NCBI GenBank assembly: GCA_016711215.1
Contig: JADJTL010000002.1
Coordinates: forward strand, 744,001 to 808,000
Direction: 5' to 3'
From: Pseudomonadota bacterium
Lineage (GTDB): Bacteria > Myxococcota_A > Polyangia > GCA-2747355
Length of the DNA stretch: 64,000 bases
The position numbers and the translations under genes are program-made. Below the pieces are notes generated by a model. That model did no database searches and was not told the DNA's origin. It worked only from the letters and a program-made list of their open reading frames with translations. The number at the start of each line of letters is the position of its first letter. Positions within the stretch are counted from its first letter, which is position 1. Positions 41,901 to 48,589 of this stretch are shown here, one piece after another.

Positions 41901-42351
41901 CCTGGTCGAAGGTGTAGTTGCCGAAGTCCGTGATCGAGGTCGACGGAATCGGCAGGTTTCCCGCGTCGACGCTGTTCATCGCGTTCATCGCGTTCATCGC
42001 GTTCATCGCGTTGACGCTGTTCATGGCGTTCATGGCGTTCATGGCGTTCATGGCGTTCATGGCGTTCATGGCGTTCATGGCGTTCATGGCGTTCATGGCG
42101 TTCATGGCGTTCATGGCGTTCATGGCGTTCATGGCGTTCATGGCGTTCATGGCGTTCATGGCGTTCATGGCGTTCATGGCGTTCATGGCGTTCATGGCAT
42201 TGCCGGCGTTCGTCGCCGCACGCGCCTGCACCGCGATGTTCGGCGCGCGGGGGCCGCGCTCGTAGCCGCAGCCGGCCACCAGTCCAAGCAGCGCCATCAT
42301 GCTGAGGAGCAGGTACGAGTTGCCGGCGCCACCGTGGTGTTTTTGTCGCAT
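35986..42351 (-). CDS. giant lipoprotein: (NAM)n tract, RCC1, YCF48/BNR and PQQ-like propeller repeats
   Basis: 2121 residues from ATG 42351, which has GGAGG six bases upstream. A lipoprotein signal (LLGLVAGC) precedes a tract of about 25 three-residue units, mostly Asn-Ala-Met. A unique domain of about 320 residues follows (YTFDGGTPGDTADDI ... GGNTWNRHFQFRVGHIG). Next are about 14 RCC1-like units with the core CARKTDGTLWCWG, split by Cys-rich inserts (CGDGKCTAGETPQTC, CGNGRCDTAAGES) of the kind seen in myxobacterial surface proteins. Six or so units of TTNGGTSWxPQSSG belong to the YCF48/BNR propeller type. The last 400 residues are PQQ-like (GSLYAIQP, LWAVDAGD, GRLYELNLTTGAV). Probably a surface-exposed binding or adhesion protein. 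The reading frame is intact throughout. Confidence 0.85.
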   Translation of the reverse strand: MRQKHHGGAGNSYLLLSMMALLGLVAGCGYERGPRAPNIAVQARAATNAGNAMNAMNAMNAMNAMNAMNAMNAMNAMNAMNAMNAMNAMNAMNAMNAMNAMNAMNAMNAMNSVNAMNAMNAMNAMNSVDAGNLPIPSTSITDFGNYTFDQVHQLCPPTRLPYTFDGGTPGDTADDIAADLVLPRWLVLKDELEMVRELVDGQPTGPQLTVTIDEDFDGDGTSETPVSYKVYAGIGLVCADRGYRPFLLSPTNGPEAADANGNGQLETFTTDFRYLCIKSFDPGSGTSSYRCGKGLLASGVTGYAVKAGTNSPRPFHAGEIVWGGNTWNRHFQFRVGHIGSIAEKIVAPFAATGYALNDAWGLNPNDTGKADDYLAALALKTATNFSGYAVSPYNNANVTGGEAFDVAKLNQCENGALPDQYLDHPEMASSGAMLPDSRGGILQDLTVSSWYETNGCTWTEDWGLHYDPALVQTASGCTVFKVGGGGQPVLGMNIGDASARRCPSWTTCQPGESCCVGQLSAGIDFTCTAKSDGTVWCWGSNARGQLGNDMATNDTARRVLKADGSPLSSVLEVSVSADTACARTAGGSVWCWGSYVEWLWPSDWVFGSPQWRAVEVPGLTGVVELATSYQDSCARKSDGTVWCWTNVAGTPTRVGASTLGSAVAEVAGGYEHYCARKTDGTLWCWGYNDSGQIGDGTNTPRFTPVQAGASTLGSAVAEVAAGQYHTCARKTDGTLWCWGYNDYGQIGDGTAMNTKSTPVQAGVGTLGSAVVEVVLKHNNSCARKTDGTLWCWGDNDHAQTGDGMISSPRPTPVQAGAATLGSAVAAVTLGWDHTCARKTDGTLWCWGDNGSGQLGRPREAASLTPVAAQALRCDESDALCGVNETPTTSPQDCRTPSCGDGKCTAGETPQTCASDCALAAEVALGTAHTCGRRTDNTLWCWGRNSYGQLGDGTTTIRDMPVRIGVAQLGTNVGRVALGEGHSCARKTDGTVWCWGYNPYGQLGDGSTLSKTTPVQAGASALGTAAVDVALGIHHSCARKTDGTLWCWGYNWDGALGDGTTVFRTAPVRTGASALGTGVLEVELGYYHGCARKTDGTLWCWGGNSYGQLGDGTTTRKTTPVRVGASQLGTAVAEVAVGDHHSCARKTDGTLWCWGFNYGGALGDGSTLNKTTPVRTGASALGSAVVEVALGGSHSCARKTDGTLWCWGLNGTGSPLGDGTTTNRTTPVRAGASALGTAVVEVALGAGHTCARKTDGTLWCWGRGDDGVLGRFGDDGIGAVLWCGDGQCSLGERDRATCADDCAPVLGDGVCDPFLDCTRQSLPYCDTDCPNPTPVPLVELCGNGRCDTAAGESAFTCAGDCSAGGCTPSCAGKQCGDDGCGGSCGSCGSGLTCNAGSQCVSPPLCPNATCDATESCASCEADCGACSGPAWTALASGVSGDLEAAAFPLSAIAGVAVGANGAVLQTTNAGANWTSVASGTTATLRGLAFADGQVGWAVGDGGAIVKTTNGGASWAPQSSGLSAALYGVTFADASTGWAVGAGGVMLKTTNGGTSWTPQSSGVSVALRAAAALDTSTVYAVGDSGAIVKTTNGGTSWAPQSSGVSVALRAVAPVDASTAHAAGDGGTILKTTNGGTSWVAQSSGVQAALYALSFRQDALHGYAAGASGTLLRTVDGGATWLGENAGTTASLKAIGLGADWNTAFAVGAGGVVAKRAPNWAADVLFATEAASLAPPALLPSANPATATVFAGNSSGSLYAIQPENRTLRYEALALTAAIAGRSPAVPLAGESNATLFVATMNGFGYAFDALSSAPRWTTDSNNGAAGAQALGDALVAAPVISTTRNLAFFPTRNLSGVRNRVFAFDAKTGACRWVFNGACNGTTSTQNLGQINGAVLHDATAKKLFIAATQLSGGSTLWAVDAGDTTPGTLLWSANRGASDVSPAFVDATRTSLYFATGAGADAGRVFRLQVSDGASVWTGSGRDQVYCVATNTLRRTTQCAAGSPISSGPVAIWSGALANRLLFGTADGHLRMIDSAGAHVWQTAAAIAGASAPLVLTAENRLYVGSSDGRLYELNLTTGAVVTSRVVGDGASAVGSPSYDVYATKVYVGTSAGTIYRFNSPL
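41971..42195. repeat. 9-bp minisatellite, 25 units, encoding Asn-Ala-Met
   Basis: 25 head-to-tail units of gcgttcatg (plus strand) with almost no variation over the right-hand 20. The left five include gcgttcatc, gctgttcat and one gcgttgacg variant. Being 9 bp long, gain or loss of units keeps the lipoprotein in frame. On the plus strand the same array reads His-Gly-Val or Phe-Met-Ala, which is an antisense artefact. Confidence 0.97.
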
Positions 42352-42374
42352 CACGAACCTCCGACTAGTAAGCG

Positions 42375-42404
42375 AGTCTACACTGCTAGCGCTATGCATG
42401 GCAA
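42375..42404 (-). promoter_or_regulatory. possible promoter of the giant lipoprotein gene
   Basis: On the minus strand TTGCCA (42404-42399) and TAGACT (42380-42375) are 18 bp apart in a locally AT-rich patch, 24 bp before the ATG at 42351. The short distance leaves a leader of about 15-18 nt that still includes GGAGG. Confidence 0.4.
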
Positions 42405-42728
42405 TATATACGCAAGGCGACTTACCCACCGAAGCTCAATGCAATCCGGCGGTGCCCCACGGCTACGGTCAGTTCCGAAGCCGGTCCGTAGGCGTTCACG
42501 GCCCTCAATGCCGGCCTATCGCGTGCTGCACTCGGATCCACGGCACGGGTGCAGCACCAAGCACTCGCGCGGCGCACAGCCCGGACCTGGGAGGACCGGG
42601 AAACGAGACCGCGGGGCGCGAGCGCAGCGGTCTCGCGTTATGCGCCGGACTTGTAGGGGGTGGGGCGCCGAAGAGTCAGGCCTTTGCGGGGCGCGAGGCA
42701 AGTGCTGTCCCCGACTCGGGGCAGACGC
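42405..42728. other. intergenic, about 320 bp, with an inverted repeat
   Basis: No gene seen. GAGACCGC (42605-42612) and GCGGTCTC (42627-42634) form an 8-bp stem with a 14-nt loop, but no T-run follows, so a terminator is doubtful. The string gctgtcccc (about 42703) is the inverse of the ggggacagc string at 28731 and 30382. Confidence 0.4.
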
Positions 42729-43073
42729 CAGGGTGAGCGCATCTAAGCCTCAGGAAATCCAGTAGCGAAGACGTCGAAGACCTAGGTGCGGCTCCAGGCG
42801 GCGCGCTCCTCGGCGAACGTCTCGAGCGCCTCCCAACCATCGGCGCCGCAGATGGCCCCGAACCACGCCATCGTCAACACGTTGACCAGCGGATGAGCAC
42901 GTGTTCGAGCCACACGCCGATCCGGAATCTCGGCGAAGACAGCGCGACCAAGGAATCGAGCCCGGGCGCCTTGGGGTAGCGTGCCATCGTCGCAATCGAT
43001 CATGGAACGACACGCCCGTCGATCACCTCCTGCAAGTGATCGAAATGGATCGCGGTTAGATGCGCTCACCCTG
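42729..43073 (-). mobile_element. 345-bp miniature ISAs1-type element (copy 2)
   Basis: Bounded by a perfect 18-bp terminal inverted repeat: cagggtgagcgcatctaa at 42729-42746 and its reverse complement at 43056-43073. Inside is the N-terminal part of an ISAs1-family transposase on the minus strand, joined to the IS 3' end by a deletion that puts TAG directly after Arg-Thr. The same junction is shared by copy 1 at 27915. No flanking duplication was found (gcagacgc versus ggggcgcg). This looks like a non-autonomous deletion derivative. Confidence 0.85.
42782..43003 (-). pseudogene. N-terminal fragment of an ISAs1-family transposase
   Basis: About 73 residues. FAEIPDRRVARTRAHPLVNVL, then TMAWFGAICGADGWEALETF, is the DDE_Tnp_1-associated N-terminal domain of ISAs1 transposases (Asp-x-Arg...His-Pro-Leu-Val...Cys-Gly-Ala-Asp-Gly-Trp-Glu). 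It ends in AAWSRT-stop where full-length proteins would go on for about 280 residues including the catalytic DDE. No activity is expected. Confidence 0.85.
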
Positions 43074-43162
43074 GGGGCGCGGGTCAGGGTCTCGGGGCGG
43101 GCGCAGGCTGGCAGGCGCGGGGGAGCGTCCTCCCCCGGCGGGAGCGAGCGATCGACGGGCGC

Positions 43163-45661
43163 TCAGGCCGCCTTGGTCTCGACCTCGATGCGCATGCCGT
43201 AGAACGAGCGGTAGACGAAGACCAGTGCCACGACGAAGAAGGCCGCGGCTGCGCTTAGCCTGACGCTCGGCGCCAGCTCGATCGCCAGCTCGACGGCGAG
43301 CACGCCGAAGAGCGTGGTGAACTTGATGATCGGATTCATCGCCACCGAGGCGGTGTCCTTGAAGGGATCGCCGACGGTGTCGCAGATCACGACCGCCTCG
43401 TGCAGCGGGGTGCCCTTCTGCCGCAGCTCGGTCTCGACGATCTTCTTGGCGTTGTCCCAGGCCCCGCCGGCGTTGGCCATGAAGATCGCCTGGTAGAGGC
43501 CGAAGATGGCGATCGACACCAGGTAACCGATGAAGAAGTAGGACTCGACGCAGGCGAAGGCCAGCGTGATGAAGAAGACCGTGACGAAGATGTTGAACAT
43601 GCCGCGCTGCGCATAGCGCGTACAGATCTCGACGACCTTCTTGCTGTCGCTGATCGAGGCGCGCTCGGAGCCGTCATCGAGCTTGATGTTGGCCTTGATG
43701 AACTCGACCGCGCGGTAGGCCCCGGTGGAGACTGCCTGGGTCGAGGCGCCGGCGAACCAGAAGATCACCGCGCCGCCGGCGATCAGCCCGAGCAGAAAGG
43801 GCGCGTGCAGGATCGAGAAGAAGTGGCCGACGCGCTCCAGCAGCTCGTTCATTTGCTCGAGCGTCAGCTCGCCCGCCAGCTCGCTGCCGGCGCTGCGTTT
43901 GGCCAGCAGCAGCAGAATCGAGAAGATCAGCGTCGTCGCGCCGACGACCGCAGTGCCGATCAGCACCGGTTTGGCCGTGGCCTTGAAGGTGTTGCCGGCG
44001 CCGTCGTTCTCCTCGAGGAAGTCCTTGGCCTTCTCGAACTGCGGCTCGAAGCCGAACTGCTGCTTGATCTCGGCAACGATGTTCGGCCGGGTCTCGATCG
44101 TCGACAGCTCATAGACGGACTGCGCGTTGTCGGTGACCGGCCCGTAGGAGTCCACCGCGATGGTGACCGGTCCCATGCCGAGGAAGCCAAAGGCGACCAG
44201 CCCGAAGGCGAAGACCGCCGGGGCCGACATCAGGTCGCCGAGACCCTGGCTGGCGACGCCGTAGGCGACGGCCATCAGCGCGAGCATGGCCAGCCCGAGC
44301 CAGAAGGCGCTGAAGTTACCGGCGACGAAGCCGGAGAGGATGCCGAGCGAGGCGCCGCCCTCCTTGGCGGCCGTCACGACCTCACGCACATGCCGGGACT
44401 GCGTCGAGGTGAAGACCTTGACCAGCTCGGGGATGATCGCGCCTGCGAGGGTGCCGCAGGTGATGATCGTCGCCAGCTTCCACCACAGCGTCGGGTCCTG
44501 GGCCGGTCCAAGCACCGGGATCAAGAGGTAGGAGACGAGGTAGGTCACGCCGACGGAGACCAACGAGGTCAGCCAGACCAGGGTGGTCAGCGGGGTCTCG
44601 AAGTTGAAGCGGTCGGCGTGCTTGAAGCGGGCCGAGGCGATCAGCGCATTGAGCCCATATGAGCCCGTGCTGGTGAGCACCATCATCACGCGCATGACGA
44701 AGATCCAGACCAGCAGTTGCACCTGGACCGCCGGGTCCTTGACCGCCAAGAGGATGAAGGTGATCAGCGCGACGCCGGTCACGCCGTAGGTCTCGAAGCC
44801 ATCCGCCGTCGGTCCGATCGAGTCGCCAGCGTTATCACCGGTACAGTCGGCGATCACGCCCGGGTTACGTGCGTCGTCCTCCTTGATGTTGAAGACGATC
44901 TTCATCAGGTCGGAGCCGATGTCGGCGATCTTGGTGAAGATCCCGCCGGCGACGCGCAGCGCGGCGGCGCCGAGCGACTCGCCGATGGCGAAGCCGATGA
45001 AGCAGAAGCCCGCCAGATCGGCGGGCACGAAGAGCAGGATCGCCAGCATGATCAGCAGCTCGATGCTGATCAACAAGGTGCCGATGCTGATGCCCGCCTG
45101 CAGCGGAATGGCGTAGGTCGGGAAGGGCTTGCCAGCGAGGCTAGCGAAGGCCGTGCGCGAGTTGGCGAAGGTGTTGATGCGCACGCCGAACCACGCGACC
45201 GCGTAGCTCCCGGCGATGCCCACCAGGCTGAAGAGCACGATGATGATCACGTTGGCGGTGCCCACGGGCTTCAGCACGCCGAAGTAGACCACCATGATCA
45301 CGCCGATGAAGGCCCAGAGCAGCATGATGAACTTGCCCTGCGTCAGCAGATACGTCTTGCAGGTCTCGTAGATCAGCTCCGAGACCTCGCGCATCGACTG
45401 GTGAACGGGGAGCGCCTTGACGCGAAAAAAGATCACCATGCCGAAGACCAGACCGGCGGCGCAGACGGCCAGCCCGGCGAGCAGCAGGTTGTGGCCGTTG
45501 ATGCCGCCGAGGAAGGTCTGCTGGCTCAGGTCCGGCATGCGGATGTCGGCCTCGCTGGCCCAGGCTGCAGCGCTGGCCAGGAGCGGCGCGAGAGCCGCGA
45601 GGAAAGTGAGGAGCTGTCGGAGCCCGCGGGGGGCGACCGGCCGGTGCGGAGCAGATTTCAT
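43163..45661 (-). CDS. hppA: membrane-bound proton-translocating pyrophosphatase, divergent subfamily
   Basis: 832 residues, about 16 membrane helices. An extra N-terminal signal-like segment (LLTFLAALAPLLASAAAWAS) precedes the first core helix. Motifs: EDDARNPGVIADCTGDNAGDS (catalytic Asp-rich loop), SIGPTADGFETYGVTG, GNTFKATAKP, and near the C-terminus GAWDNAKK and CDTVGDPFKDT. The canonical DVGADLVGKVE is replaced by DIGSDLMKIVF. The lysine in GNTFKA is the position that makes mPPases K+-independent; the neighbouring motif differs from both standard classes. This fits the divergent, reportedly Na+-regulated, H+-pumping group. It couples PPi hydrolysis to proton export at the inner membrane. 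Single gene; convergent on nothing close. Confidence 0.93.
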   Translation of the reverse strand: MKSAPHRPVAPRGLRQLLTFLAALAPLLASAAAWASEADIRMPDLSQQTFLGGINGHNLLLAGLAVCAAGLVFGMVIFFRVKALPVHQSMREVSELIYETCKTYLLTQGKFIMLLWAFIGVIMVVYFGVLKPVGTANVIIIVLFSLVGIAGSYAVAWFGVRINTFANSRTAFASLAGKPFPTYAIPLQAGISIGTLLISIELLIMLAILLFVPADLAGFCFIGFAIGESLGAAALRVAGGIFTKIADIGSDLMKIVFNIKEDDARNPGVIADCTGDNAGDSIGPTADGFETYGVTGVALITFILLAVKDPAVQVQLLVWIFVMRVMMVLTSTGSYGLNALIASARFKHADRFNFETPLTTLVWLTSLVSVGVTYLVSYLLIPVLGPAQDPTLWWKLATIITCGTLAGAIIPELVKVFTSTQSRHVREVVTAAKEGGASLGILSGFVAGNFSAFWLGLAMLALMAVAYGVASQGLGDLMSAPAVFAFGLVAFGFLGMGPVTIAVDSYGPVTDNAQSVYELSTIETRPNIVAEIKQQFGFEPQFEKAKDFLEENDGAGNTFKATAKPVLIGTAVVGATTLIFSILLLLAKRSAGSELAGELTLEQMNELLERVGHFFSILHAPFLLGLIAGGAVIFWFAGASTQAVSTGAYRAVEFIKANIKLDDGSERASISDSKKVVEICTRYAQRGMFNIFVTVFFITLAFACVESYFFIGYLVSIAIFGLYQAIFMANAGGAWDNAKKIVETELRQKGTPLHEAVVICDTVGDPFKDTASVAMNPIIKFTTLFGVLAVELAIELAPSVRLSAAAAFFVVALVFVYRSFYGMRIEVETKAA

Positions 45662-45793
45662 GGTGCCATTTCTCCATCAAGGGGGGGAACGGCGCGCATT
45701 CAAGCACCACGCGGGGCGAAGCTCAAGCGCTGAGTCAGGGGAAAGGGTGGCGGCCCGGACGGGGAGGGACGAGGGAGGGTATGCGTCAGCGCG

Positions 45794-46222
45794 CTAGCCA
45801 GCCTTGACTGCGACGCGGCGCGGTCGTAGCGCCTCCGTCTTGGGCAGGTGGAGCGTCAGCACCCCGCACTTGACCTCGGCTGCGACCTTCTCGGCGTCGA
45901 CACCGCTCGGCAGCTGAAAGACGCGCCGATAGCTCGTCGCGCCGAACTCGCGGGCCAGCGGGGCCCCCGCGCCCGTGACCTTGCGCCGCCCCTCGATCAG
46001 CAGCTCCCGGCGATCGAGGTGCAGGTGCAGCCCGTCCTGCTGCACCCCGGGAAGGTCCGCAAGCAGCAGCCACTCCTGCTCGTTCTCATAGACATCAACC
46101 GGCGGCGCCACCCAGCGCTCCGCTTCGACCGTCTCCGCCGCGCGCTCGCCGCCACGTCCCGTTGCACGTCCCACCGCATGTCCCACCGCGCGTTGCTCGC
46201 GCGGGCTCAGCTCGTTGTTCAT
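45794..46222 (-). CDS. Hsp20/alpha-crystallin small heat-shock protein
   Basis: 142 residues. The N-terminus has an unusual basic, Gly/Glu-rich leader (GRATGRGGERAAETVEAERW). The alpha-crystallin domain spans about 42-138: PPVDVYENEQEWLLLADLPG, LDRRELLIEGRRKV, REFGATSYRRVFQLPSGVDAEKV, and AEVKCGVLTLHLPKTEA containing the conserved Gly-Val-Leu. It holds unfolded proteins. It follows the second Hsp20 gene by 70 bp on the same strand, so they are probably one heat-shock operon. Confidence 0.92.
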   Translation of the reverse strand: MNNELSPREQRAVGHAVGRATGRGGERAAETVEAERWVAPPVDVYENEQEWLLLADLPGVQQDGLHLHLDRRELLIEGRRKVTGAGAPLAREFGATSYRRVFQLPSGVDAEKVAAEVKCGVLTLHLPKTEALRPRRVAVKAG

Positions 46223-46292
46223 GGTCGTCGCTCCTTTCTTGCGGGCCCTTCCTGCGGGCCCTTTCCTGCGGGCCTTGATGGCCGCGCCCGGC

Positions 46293-46739
46293 CTAGCTCG
46301 CTCGAACCTTGATCTGTCGCGGTTGCGCCTCGCTGGCCTTCTCCAGGCTGACGGTCAGGACGCCGTCCTTGACGGTCGCCGCGACCCGCTCTGGATCGAT
46401 CTTGCAGGGCAGCGCCAGGCTGCGACTGAACTCGATGCTGCTCCGTTCGCGCCGGTGCACCGAGTAACCCTTGGGCGGCGCGACCTGCCGCTGGCCGCTG
46501 AGGGTCAGCACGTCCTGATTCAGCGTCAGCCCGATCGCATCCTCGGCTAAGCCCGGCACCTCGGCCTCGAGCACGAGCTTGCTGCCGTTATCGTAGAGGT
46601 TGAGCGCGGGCCAATCACCGCCATAGAAGCCCCGCTCCTCGGTCGGACGATTGTAGTCCTCGAACAGGCGGTCCATTCGTCGCCGGTAGTCGTCCAAAGC
46701 GGAGAACGTCCGGTCGAACTCATTCCAACGCGTCCACAT
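46293..46739 (-). CDS. Hsp20/alpha-crystallin small heat-shock protein
   Basis: 148 residues. MWTRWNEFDRTFSALDDYRR is a typical bacterial Hsp20 N-terminal helix; the crystallin domain has PALNLYDNGSKLVLEAEVPG, LTLNQDVLTLSGQRQVAPPK, RSSIEFSRSLALPCKIDPERV and ATVKDGVLTVSLEKASEAQP. AGGAGG lies just before the ATG at 46739. It differs clearly from its downstream neighbour in the N-terminus, so the pair is not a recent duplication; such pairs can form mixed oligomers. No CIRCE element was seen upstream. Confidence 0.93.
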   Translation of the reverse strand: MWTRWNEFDRTFSALDDYRRRMDRLFEDYNRPTEERGFYGGDWPALNLYDNGSKLVLEAEVPGLAEDAIGLTLNQDVLTLSGQRQVAPPKGYSVHRRERSSIEFSRSLALPCKIDPERVAATVKDGVLTVSLEKASEAQPRQIKVRAS

Positions 46740-46897
46740 GACCCACCTCCTTTATTTCGGCCGCGCGGGCGCCGGGAGCCAATCCCGGGCACCCGTGCCA
46801 GCGACCACATCACGCCCCCTTCGGTAAGTCGGTCAGCCATGATGTCAACCGCGGGGAGCCCGCGCGAGGGCCGAGCTCGGCACTGCGCTCGGGCGGC

Positions 46898-48586
46898 CTA
46901 CGCGCGAGTGTCGACGAACTCGAAGGGTGGAAGGACGTCGAGCTGATAGGCTCGCAAGGCCAGCGCGTCGATGCGCACGAAGTCGCGGCGCTCGAACGCA
47001 GTCGCCAAGGCCTGGGCTAGCCGTGGCTCGATGGCGCTCGGCGCTGGCAGGCGAATGCGCCGCAGGTATTGCGCTTGAAAGCGCAGGTACCCGCCGCGCA
47101 TCTTCACGGCGTACGACCAGACGAAGAAGAGCGCCACGGTCGAGCTGAGGAGCGCCCCGAGCACCCGCAGGTCCCAGGCGGTGGAGGTGACGAAGTACAG
47201 GTTGTGGTGCGGATGAAAGCGCCCCTCGTCGAGCACCACCTGGTTCGAGCCGGCGATGTCAGGGATCAGCAGCTTGGGCACCGGCACGAGCTCGGGATAG
47301 ACGCGATCAATGGTGCGGAACCAGCGCTGAGGGTTGCTTCGAGCGACGTGCCGCGCTCGCACTGCCTCGCTGTGGCGGGCGAGATAGCGCCCGAGCCGGG
47401 GGTAATCCGCGAGGTCGATCAGCCCGGACCCCGGCCGAAAGGTGTTGATCACGAAGCGCTTGGCATCGCGGATGCCACCCGCCACGAGGTCCTCGCGCAG
47501 CACCAGCGGCACCAGGCGATCGGCCTCAACGTCCGCCTCCGACCCGACGATATAGACCCTGTCGTTTCCGGTCGCGACGCCGATGCGCACCCGCGTGTCA
47601 CCCGTTTCGAGTGGGGCGAGGCGAGCCTCAAGCTGGCGCAGCGTCGCCAGGTGCTCCGGTGAGCTGAGGACCCATGGCTCGTCGCCGCGGAACCACGATT
47701 CGTACGCGACCGCTGCCCCGTCGGAGCAGCCTTGATCCAGGGTCTTCAACGCCTCGAGCGTTGCCTGGCACTCGTCGGGCGTTGCGGTCTTGAGCGCGGC
47801 AACCTTGACGCGGGCGACCTTGCCCCGCCCGATCGAGAAGATGGCTGGATAGGCAATGACGGCGGACTCGAAGGGGGACGCCTGGTGCAGGTCAAGGTAA
47901 CAGCGCACCCCGAAGGCCTCCGTCACCAGACGCCGCAAGGGTGCGCCGTACTTGTTGAGGGTCCAGCGATCGGCACAGACGAAGGAGAGGACGCCCTCAG
48001 GGCTAAGGAGCTTCAGCGCGCGCTCGATGAAGGCAACGTAGAGGTCGGCGCGATCGTAGATCGACGAGAAGCGCCGCCGGTACTCCTGTTGGAGCACCGG
48101 GGCGAGCTGCTCGATGCGGACGTAGGGGGGGTTGCCGACGATCACATCGTAGGCCGGTTGCTCCCGGGCGAGCAGGAAGTCACCCTCGATGACCCAGGCT
48201 GCGGCGAGCCGCTGCGCGACGCCACGCTTGACCCCGTGTGCAATCAGCAACGCGCTCACGGCGCGACGCGCGATCGCGACCTGCTCCGGATCGATATCGT
48301 AGGCTCGGATGGCGGTGCTGAGCTCGGAGGGATCGCGTCCGTGGCGGCCTGCGGCCTGCAGCAGGCGCTCTGCGGCCGGCAACAGGAAGGCGCCCTGTCC
48401 GGATGCCGGCTCGAGGAGGCGCAGCTGCGCTAGGTCGCGGTCGCTGGTGTAGCCTGCTAGCTCCAGAATCAGGTCGACAACATGGGGCTTCGTCAGCACC
48501 ACGCCATGCGTCTCTCCCGACGCGCGAAGGCCGACGCGATAAGCCTCGCTGGGCAGTGAGGCCGGCAGATCGATGGTGAGTTGCAT
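46898..48586 (-). CDS. type II N6-adenine DNA methyltransferase of the XhoI/PaeR7I-type system
   Basis: 562 residues. LRLLEPASGQGAFLLP (56-70) is SAM motif I, AYDIDP follows, and VIVGNPPYVRIEQL contains the catalytic Asn-Pro-Pro-Tyr at 152-155, the gamma-type N6-adenine arrangement. The C-terminal half (about 270-540) includes VRIGVATGNDRVYIVG and GGYLRFQAQYLRRIRLP, typical of the target-recognition part of Eco57I-like and TaqI-like enzymes. It begins 3 bp after the stop of the endonuclease gene, so it would protect the same site, inferred to be CTCGAG. The site CTCGAG is common in this window (for example 170-175 and 826-831), consistent with protection by methylation. Confidence 0.9.
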   Translation of the reverse strand: MQLTIDLPASLPSEAYRVGLRASGETHGVVLTKPHVVDLILELAGYTSDRDLAQLRLLEPASGQGAFLLPAAERLLQAAGRHGRDPSELSTAIRAYDIDPEQVAIARRAVSALLIAHGVKRGVAQRLAAAWVIEGDFLLAREQPAYDVIVGNPPYVRIEQLAPVLQQEYRRRFSSIYDRADLYVAFIERALKLLSPEGVLSFVCADRWTLNKYGAPLRRLVTEAFGVRCYLDLHQASPFESAVIAYPAIFSIGRGKVARVKVAALKTATPDECQATLEALKTLDQGCSDGAAVAYESWFRGDEPWVLSSPEHLATLRQLEARLAPLETGDTRVRIGVATGNDRVYIVGSEADVEADRLVPLVLREDLVAGGIRDAKRFVINTFRPGSGLIDLADYPRLGRYLARHSEAVRARHVARSNPQRWFRTIDRVYPELVPVPKLLIPDIAGSNQVVLDEGRFHPHHNLYFVTSTAWDLRVLGALLSSTVALFFVWSYAVKMRGGYLRFQAQYLRRIRLPAPSAIEPRLAQALATAFERRDFVRIDALALRAYQLDVLPPFEFVDTRA

Positions 48587-48589
48587 GCG

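Noticed and set aside
41971..42195. CRISPR-like array
   Set aside because: Units are 9 bp, head-to-tail and without spacers; there are no cas genes. It is a coding minisatellite.
42605..42634. Rho-independent terminator
   Set aside because: The 8-bp stem has a 14-nt loop and no T-run on either side.
40957..42765. 602-codon plus-strand frame with a His-Gly-Val repeat, and a Phe-Met-Ala repeat frame at 41918-42265
   Set aside because: Both are the other reading phases of the 9-bp minisatellite; no start signal, and they lie antisense to an intact lipoprotein gene.
27933..42800. attL/attR of an integrated prophage or integrative element
   Set aside because: The direct repeats derive from the ends of a small insertion element, no integrase or phage genes lie between them, and no copy of the tRNA-Glu 3' end was found at the far end.
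46740..46897. CIRCE or other heat-shock operator upstream of the Hsp20 genes
   Set aside because: No 9-bp inverted repeat of the CIRCE type was found, and no sigma-32-like boxes were convincing.
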